Assembly: GCA_002688395.1 (NCBI GenBank)
Contig: NZCU01000014.1
Coordinates: 1 to 34,226, forward strand
Direction of reading: 5' to 3'
DNA length: 34,226 bases
Source of the DNA: Nanobdellota archaeon
GTDB taxonomy: Archaea > Nanobdellota > Nanobdellia > SCGC-AAA011-G17 > ARS1403
Position 1 is the first letter of the stretch. The number at the start of each line of letters is the position of its first letter. Under the pieces are notes generated by a model. The model was not told where the DNA came from and made no database searches. It worked only from the letters and a program-made list of their open reading frames with translations. The translations under genes and the position numbers were made by a program. This document shows, piece by piece, positions 30,656 to 34,226 of the stretch.

Positions 30656-31707
30656 ATGGAAAAGACAATAATAGCATCTGTAATAAACTTAACAAAAAAT
30701 AAAAAAACATTGTTAGATAATGATTATAACAATTATCAATGGTGGATGTTATTTAGTATAGATAAAGGTTTATTAAGTGCATTTAAAGCAGCAAAAGGTT
30801 ACAAACAAAAAATAATCAAATATAAGGAATACCCTTTACCATTACAATCAAGATTTATTAAAGAATGGTTTAGGATTAGAGATACTAAGATAACTAAACA
30901 TTGGATTAAGATACCTAATAGTAAAAGAAAAGGTGTTGGTTTATGGCTTCCATTAAGATTCCACCAACAACTACCGGAATATTATACATTAAAAGATTCT
31001 TATTTAGTAAAAAAGAATAAAAGTACTATATTCATTTTTGTGTTAATATAAGAGAACCTAAATTGTACAAATCAAGAACCATAATAGGAATAGATTTGGG
31101 ATTAAAAAACCCAGTTACGTTAACAAATATGAAAACAAATAAAACATTATATTTAGGTAAGGAATTAAAACAAATAAGAGGAAAATATTTCTACTTAAGA
31201 AAAAAATTAGGAAAAGAAAAAAAGTTGAAACAAATAATAAAAATTAAGAACAAAGAAAAGAGAAAGATTAACACATTATTACACACAGTTTCAAAGGAAA
31301 TAATAATAAATGCTTATCAAAATAAATCAACAATAGTTATTGGGAAATTAAAGAATTTCAAGAAAAATAAAGGAAGAAAGTTTAATAGAAAAATATCATC
31401 ATTCTCTTATTATAAACTTACACAATATCTAGAATACAAAGCAAGAGAAAAAGGAATTCCATTCATTAAAGTTTCAGAGTTTAATACATCTAAAACTTGT
31501 AGTGTCTGTGGCACTATAGGGAAAAGAGATAAAAATTGGTTTAAATGTACTTGTGGATATGAAGATAATGCGGATAGAAATGCAAGTATAAATATTGCAA
31601 AACGAGGTTTAAGTCAAGAACTTAAATTAGGGGTAGTTGCTTCTACCCAGAAATCTCTCAATGAAGAGATAAGCACTAAAAGTGTGCAATCTTGTGTGAT
31701 TGCTTAA
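30656..31707 (+). pseudogene. tnpB: IS605/IS1341-type TnpB, frameshifted and lacking the catalytic Glu
   Basis: The N-terminal part is 30656-31051, and the RuvC and zinc part is read in another frame through 31707. Restoring one T near 31031 gives STIFHFCVN and a continuous 350-residue protein. RuvC-I is IIGIDLGLKN (Asp). RuvC-II reads IVIGKLKNF, where the expected catalytic Glu is Gly (GGG instead of GAG). RuvC-III is DNADRNASIN (Asp). The zinc ribbon has CSVC and CTCG. TnpB is an RNA-guided DNA nuclease of insertion sequences. No tnpA is nearby. With two lesions it is probably decayed, though a nuclease-dead RNA-guided binder cannot be excluded. Confidence 0.85.
31686..31703 (+). other. Hairpin at the TnpB 3' end (possible guide-RNA or IS right-end structure)
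   Basis: GCAATC-TTGTGT-GATTGC is a perfect 6-bp stem with a 6-nt loop inside the last TnpB codons. TnpB guide RNAs and IS605-type right ends form hairpins at this position. A weaker TCTC/GAGA hairpin lies about 40 nt upstream. Confidence 0.4.
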
Positions 31708-31740
31708 TTTGTGTGTAAAGCTTATTCTTTATAGATATTG

Positions 31741-31995
31741 TTACTGTATACTCTCTAATAAACTTACTATACTCCAAATTTGAGTCCTTACATGTTCAGG
31801 CATATTTGTTTCTTCTGAAATTTCTTCTAATTCTTGTAAAGCTTTATTTGTTTTAAATTCTGTAGTAGAGCTAGCTTCTGTTATTATAGAAATAATGTTG
31901 TCTATTTTTGATTTTATGTTTTTTGGCACACCATCATCATTAATTATCTTTTCGAATTCAGGGATAACCTCTTTACTAATTCTTTGTTCAGACAT
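31741..31995 (-). CDS. UPF0147 family protein
   Basis: 84 residues, all-helical, with the family pattern ISKEVIPEFEKIINDDGVPKNIKSKIDNIISII and a C-terminal MPEHVRTQIWSIVSLLESI. UPF0147 is an archaeal family of unknown function. It follows prefoldin beta by 20 nt and is probably the end of the eL43-rpo12-pfdB operon. Confidence 0.9.
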   Translation of the reverse strand: MSEQRISKEVIPEFEKIINDDGVPKNIKSKIDNIISIITEASSTTEFKTNKALQELEEISEETNMPEHVRTQIWSIVSLLESIQ

Positions 31996-32015
31996 CTTTA
32001 TTTTTTCCTAGAGGA

Positions 32016-32348
32016 TTATTCTTTTAAGTATTTTAATACCTCTTTTTGTAAGGAATTTGCTTTTGTTCTTAGTTTTTCTTCTTGAGATTCTATGTTTTTA
32101 ATTCTTATATCTATTACTTCTTTTTTGGATGTTAGCTCTTTTTTTAAATCTTCTGATTGAGCTTCGAACATTATTCCGTTTATTATTTTATAGGGTGATG
32201 TTTTTGTTTTTTTTAATTCTGTTAGAGCATTTTCTACTTCAATCAATTCTTGAGTAAATTTTTGTTTTTGTTGTAGTAAACTTTGAATATTTTGCTCTAG
32301 TAATTGTAGATCTGCTATGTTTTTTTCTTGTTCTTTTGAGATATTCAT
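32016..32348 (-). CDS. pfdB: Prefoldin subunit beta
   Basis: 110 residues forming two long coiled-coil helices with a central beta-hairpin (YKIINGIMFEAQSEDLKKEL). That is the prefoldin beta layout and length. Prefoldin hexamers hold unfolded proteins for chaperonins. Its ATG overlaps the rpo12 stop (ATGA). Confidence 0.93.
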   Translation of the reverse strand: MNISKEQEKNIADLQLLEQNIQSLLQQKQKFTQELIEVENALTELKKTKTSPYKIINGIMFEAQSEDLKKELTSKKEVIDIRIKNIESQEEKLRTKANSLQKEVLKYLKE

Positions 32349-32482
32349 TTTGATTTAAAGGAAGCTGATACTGTGTTTGCTTTGAATAAAATTTTACTTC
32401 CACAATAAGGACATCTGATGTTCTTTTTAACATACTCTTGCTTAATTACTTTATTACATTGAATGCATTTATATTGTGGCAT
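32345..32482 (-). CDS. rpo12: RNA polymerase subunit Rpo12 (P)
   Basis: A 45-residue ORF starting MPQYKCIQCNKVI with a second zinc pair in IRCPYCGSKILFK. The C4 ribbon and the RCPYCG(S/H)KI segment are diagnostic of the smallest archaeal RNA polymerase subunit. It starts 1 nt after eL43 and overlaps prefoldin beta by 4 nt, the conserved archaeal order. Confidence 0.95.
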   Translation of the reverse strand: MPQYKCIQCNKVIKQEYVKKNIRCPYCGSKILFKANTVSASFKSK

Positions 32483-32483
32483 T

Positions 32484-32690
32484 TTAAATTTCGTATGCTC
32501 TTCCAGCAAACTTTACATCGCATTTATTACATAACCATATCCCAGATGATACTCTTTTTACTTTTTTATAAGTGCAATGTGGGCATGTATAAGTAGCTTT
32601 TTGTTTTGCTTCTATTTTTTTTAGTTTATTTTTTGGAGTTCTACCATACCTTGTTCCAAATCTTCCTGTTGTTCCTTGTCCTTTTCCCAT
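32484..32690 (-). CDS. rpl37ae: Ribosomal protein eL43 (L37Ae)
   Basis: 68 residues. N-terminal RFGTRYGRTPKNKLKKIE and zinc ribbon YTCPHC...LCNKCDVKFAGRAYE, the family's closing segment. Large-subunit protein. First gene of the operon with rpo12, pfdB and UPF0147. GGGTTC precedes the ATG. A structured leader candidate lies directly upstream. Confidence 0.94.
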   Translation of the reverse strand: MGKGQGTTGRFGTRYGRTPKNKLKKIEAKQKATYTCPHCTYKKVKRVSSGIWLCNKCDVKFAGRAYEI

Positions 32691-32701
32691 TTGAACCCTT
32701 T

Positions 32702-32760
32702 AGAAAAGCGTTCACGGAAAACAAACTTTAAGAAAGTTTGATCAAAACTATTGCTTTTCT
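32702..32760 (-). promoter_or_regulatory. Structured leader or small RNA upstream of eL43
   Basis: An outer stem AGAAAAGC/GCTTTTCT (32702-32709 with 32753-32760) encloses a perfect 8-bp hairpin CAAACTTT/AAAGTTTG with a 3-nt loop (32722-32740). On the eL43 strand it would sit in the 5' leader, ending 12 nt before the ATG. It may regulate the operon, or it may be a separate RNA. Confidence 0.4.
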
Positions 32761-32793
32761 TAGAAAAATTTGATGTTTTTGGGTTTAAAAGGT

Positions 32794-33006
32794 TTATGTT
32801 TTTAATTTTAATATTTTGAATAGCCCTTTCTCTCCCAGGATTATCTCCTGAATTTTATCTTTTAATTTTGTATTTATTAGATAACTTACTGTCGTTTTGG
32901 CTAAATTTGTTTCTCTACTAATCTGTGATACATATGTTCCTTCAGGATGTTTTTTTAGAGCTTCTAATATTTTGTTTATTTTAGTTTGATCAACTTTTCT
33001 TACCAT
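32794..33006 (-). CDS. Small HTH DNA-binding protein
   Basis: 70 residues from the ATG at 33006 (a TTG at 33024 is open but less likely). HTH segment: YVSQISRETNLAKTTVSYLINTKL, followed by a wing-like end. It is divergent from the homing-endonuclease gene at 33061 across 54 nt, and both starts sit beside an ACTGTACA site, so this protein could repress both genes (inference). Confidence 0.78.
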   Translation of the reverse strand: MVRKVDQTKINKILEALKKHPEGTYVSQISRETNLAKTTVSYLINTKLKDKIQEIILGEKGLFKILKLKT

Positions 33007-33007
33007 A

Positions 33008-33059
33008 ACTGTACACTTGACCAAAAACTATATAAAGATTAGGATTTTATTACTGTACA
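33008..33059. promoter_or_regulatory. Bidirectional promoter with two ACTGTACA sites
   Basis: A central CTATATAAAG (33028-33037) is 26-30 nt from both ATGs. ACTGTACA occurs at 33008-33015 and 33052-33059, i.e. just upstream of each leaderless start. TGTACA is palindromic, as expected for a dimeric HTH operator. Confidence 0.5.
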
Positions 33060-33060
33060 T

Positions 33061-33873
33061 ATGAACAGAAATAAATATCAGAGATTATATGAAGAGGAAA
33101 AGAATTTGATTAAGAATTTAACTTTGAAAGGAAATAGTTTGAGACAGATTTCTGAGATAACGGATCTTGGAATAACTACTATATACTATCAAGTGAGAAA
33201 ATTTAAACCCAAACAGAAAAAGGATTTTGTTTGTAATTTAAGTGATTTTCAAATAGGAGAATTAATTGGATCTTTTGCAGGGGATGGAAACTTTTACTAT
33301 TCCTCTCATGGTAGGAGTGGTCACTATAGGATTAGATACTATCTTTCGTATAAAGATGACATGGATTATTCTAAGTATTTATCCCATCTATTAGAAATGA
33401 TGAACTTACGCACCAATACTTTTTTTAAGAAGTATAAAGGAAAATTAAGTGTAATTGAATTGGTTGTTAGATCTAAAGATTTTTATAAATTTATAAGGAA
33501 GTATCTCATTTGGGAAGGCAAAAAAACTTATTCTGTAAGATTGAAATCTTACATTAATGGATATAGCGATGATTTCTTGAGAGGCTTTGTTAGAGGTCTT
33601 ATGGATACGGATGGATTTGTGGAAATATCTGGCGTTGCTTTTGGTGTTGTTTCTAGAGATCTTGTTTTAAATTTTGAGGCTATTCTAAGCAAGTTTAATA
33701 TTGGATCTAAATTATCAATCAAACCTGGGAAAGGAAATTGTAAGGACTGTTACCTATGTCGTATTCCTAGAAGATATTTGGAATTGTATAATGAAATTTT
33801 TGGATTTAGTAACTTAAGAAAAATTAACTCTTTAATGAAAATATTAAGTAAAACTGGGACTGCGCGGATTTGA
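33061..33873 (+). CDS. Free-standing LAGLIDADG homing endonuclease next to tRNA-Pro
   Basis: 270 residues. N-terminal HTH (NSLRQISEITDLGITTIYYQV, about 24-47). LAGLIDADG-like helices: IGELIGSFAGDGNFY (about residue 70) and LRGFVRGLMDTDGFV (about residue 178). The last 19 nt overlap the antisense tRNA-Pro 3' end, and the TGA stop comes from the complement of the tRNA T-loop. It does not carry the 25-nt element found at the other copies, so its regulation differs. Confidence 0.82.
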   Translation: MNRNKYQRLYEEEKNLIKNLTLKGNSLRQISEITDLGITTIYYQVRKFKPKQKKDFVCNLSDFQIGELIGSFAGDGNFYYSSHGRSGHYRIRYYLSYKDDMDYSKYLSHLLEMMNLRTNTFFKKYKGKLSVIELVVRSKDFYKFIRKYLIWEGKKTYSVRLKSYINGYSDDFLRGFVRGLMDTDGFVEISGVAFGVVSRDLVLNFEAILSKFNIGSKLSIKPGKGNCKDCYLCRIPRRYLELYNEIFGFSNLRKINSLMKILSKTGTARI

Positions 33874-33928
33874 ACCGCGGTTAGGAAGTCCCAAACCTCC
33901 AGTGATAACCAAACTACACTACAGTCCC
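33855..33928 (-). tRNA. tRNA-Pro(UGG)
   Basis: 74 nt on the minus strand. Acceptor GGGACTG/CAGTCCC with A73, D-arm GTGTAGTTTGGTTATCAC, anticodon arm GGAGG-TTTGGGA-CTTCC with anticodon TGG and G37, and T-arm GCGG-TTCAAAT-CCGC. No intron, no CCA. A homing-endonuclease gene converges on its 3' end. Confidence 0.94.
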
Positions 33929-34013
33929 AATAAGAAAGAATTAAGAATTTTCGTTTATAAATTTATTTAATTTTACTATAAGCTATAAAAATTGTGAAAT
34001 TTTACTAATTGTT

Positions 34014-34226
34014 ATGGTTAGGAAGAAATGGAAAAGAAAGAGTGGTTGGATATCTCCCACTTCAACTTTGAAGATTAGTAAAGATGAAATTATCAATGAA
34101 TCTTTAGAACCAAGACTTTTTTATGATGATTGGTGTAATTTTAGAGATGGACAGAGAATAAATAGAGATAGAACTAGACTTAGAGATCCTAATTGTTATA
34201 TGGCTAGATTTACTGATGTTGGAAAA
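34014..34226 (+). CDS. N-terminal part of an unidentified protein (partial)
   Basis: Open from the ATG at 34014 to the window edge (71 codons): MVRKKWKRKSGWISPT, then an acidic/aromatic stretch (LFYDDWCNFRDGQR). A CTATAAAA box near 33983 is at leaderless spacing. No family recognised from this fragment. Confidence 0.7.
   Translation, partial: MVRKKWKRKSGWISPTSTLKISKDEIINESLEPRLFYDDWCNFRDGQRINRDRTRLRDPNCYMARFTDVGK

Noticed and set aside
30656..31707. Complete IS605 element with TnpA.
   Set aside because: No HUH transposase ORF is found on either side.
1..34226. CRISPR arrays, rRNA genes, replication origin.
   Set aside because: No regularly spaced repeats, no rRNA-like conserved blocks, and no Cdc6/Orc gene or origin repeats were seen.

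Overview
The window is a very AT-rich, gene-dense archaeal chromosome segment. The evidence is archaeal ribosomal proteins (eL37, eS8, eS17, eL43), TFB, Rpo12, an Sm-like protein, Alba, archaeal SepF, a tRNA-splicing endonuclease, tRNAs without encoded CCA, and many leaderless starts about 25-30 nt after TATA boxes. The short proteins, prepilin-like GQ-type surface proteins and overall style suggest a DPANN lineage of the Woesearchaeota/Pacearchaeota kind. That placement is inference, because no rRNA is present.

Layout. 1-7111: an envelope operon with a prepilin-like protein, a 41-aa protein, a larger GQ-type protein, a giant secreted Cys-rich/Asp-rich protein and a membrane protein. 7093-7218: an antisense tRNA-Leu(UAG) that I resolve as having two introns. 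7285-13802: information genes (eL37, Sm, eS8, TFB, RNase Z, EndA) interleaved with two LAGLIDADG homing-endonuclease genes. 13953-20571: a winged-helix protein, a frameshifted guaA, eS17, a homing endonuclease, Alba, a Kef-type antiporter, a broken homing endonuclease and a CAU tRNA. 20647-25508: a membrane wHTH regulator followed by an exported thiol/metal-type cluster (Cys-rich membrane proteins, two rhodaneses, DsbA-like protein) ending in a bacterial-type Lgt. 25587-30430: HIT, HAD, tRNA-Ala, GlyRS, small regulators, ZPR1, LMW phosphatase and SepF. 30600-31707: a decayed TnpB. 31741-34226: the eL43-Rpo12-prefoldin-UPF0147 operon, an HTH protein divergent from another homing endonuclease, tRNA-Pro and a partial gene.

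Main discoveries. (1) The alba reading frame is interrupted by exactly 33 nt (17473-17505) with an in-frame TAG. The insert folds into a bulge-helix-bulge (BHB) splice motif, and removing it at the predicted cuts restores the conserved Alba KPxMNYV segment. This looks like a mini-intron in a protein-coding archaeal mRNA. (2) tRNA-Leu(UAG) carries a 28-nt intron at position 30/31 and a 15-nt intron at 37/38, both with BHB-type junctions. The gene for the enzyme that would cut all three introns (EndA) lies in the same window and shares a symmetric TATA-like core with the gene for RNase Z. (3) Five unrelated mobile genes (four LAGLIDADG genes and one TnpB) share a 25-nt element directly upstream of their TATA boxes. 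Two copies are identical over 26 nt. Most of these homing genes abut or overlap an essential gene or tRNA at their 3' end.

Three genes contain small frameshifts (guaA, TnpB, one homing endonuclease). Two of them are single-T losses that could be sequencing errors.
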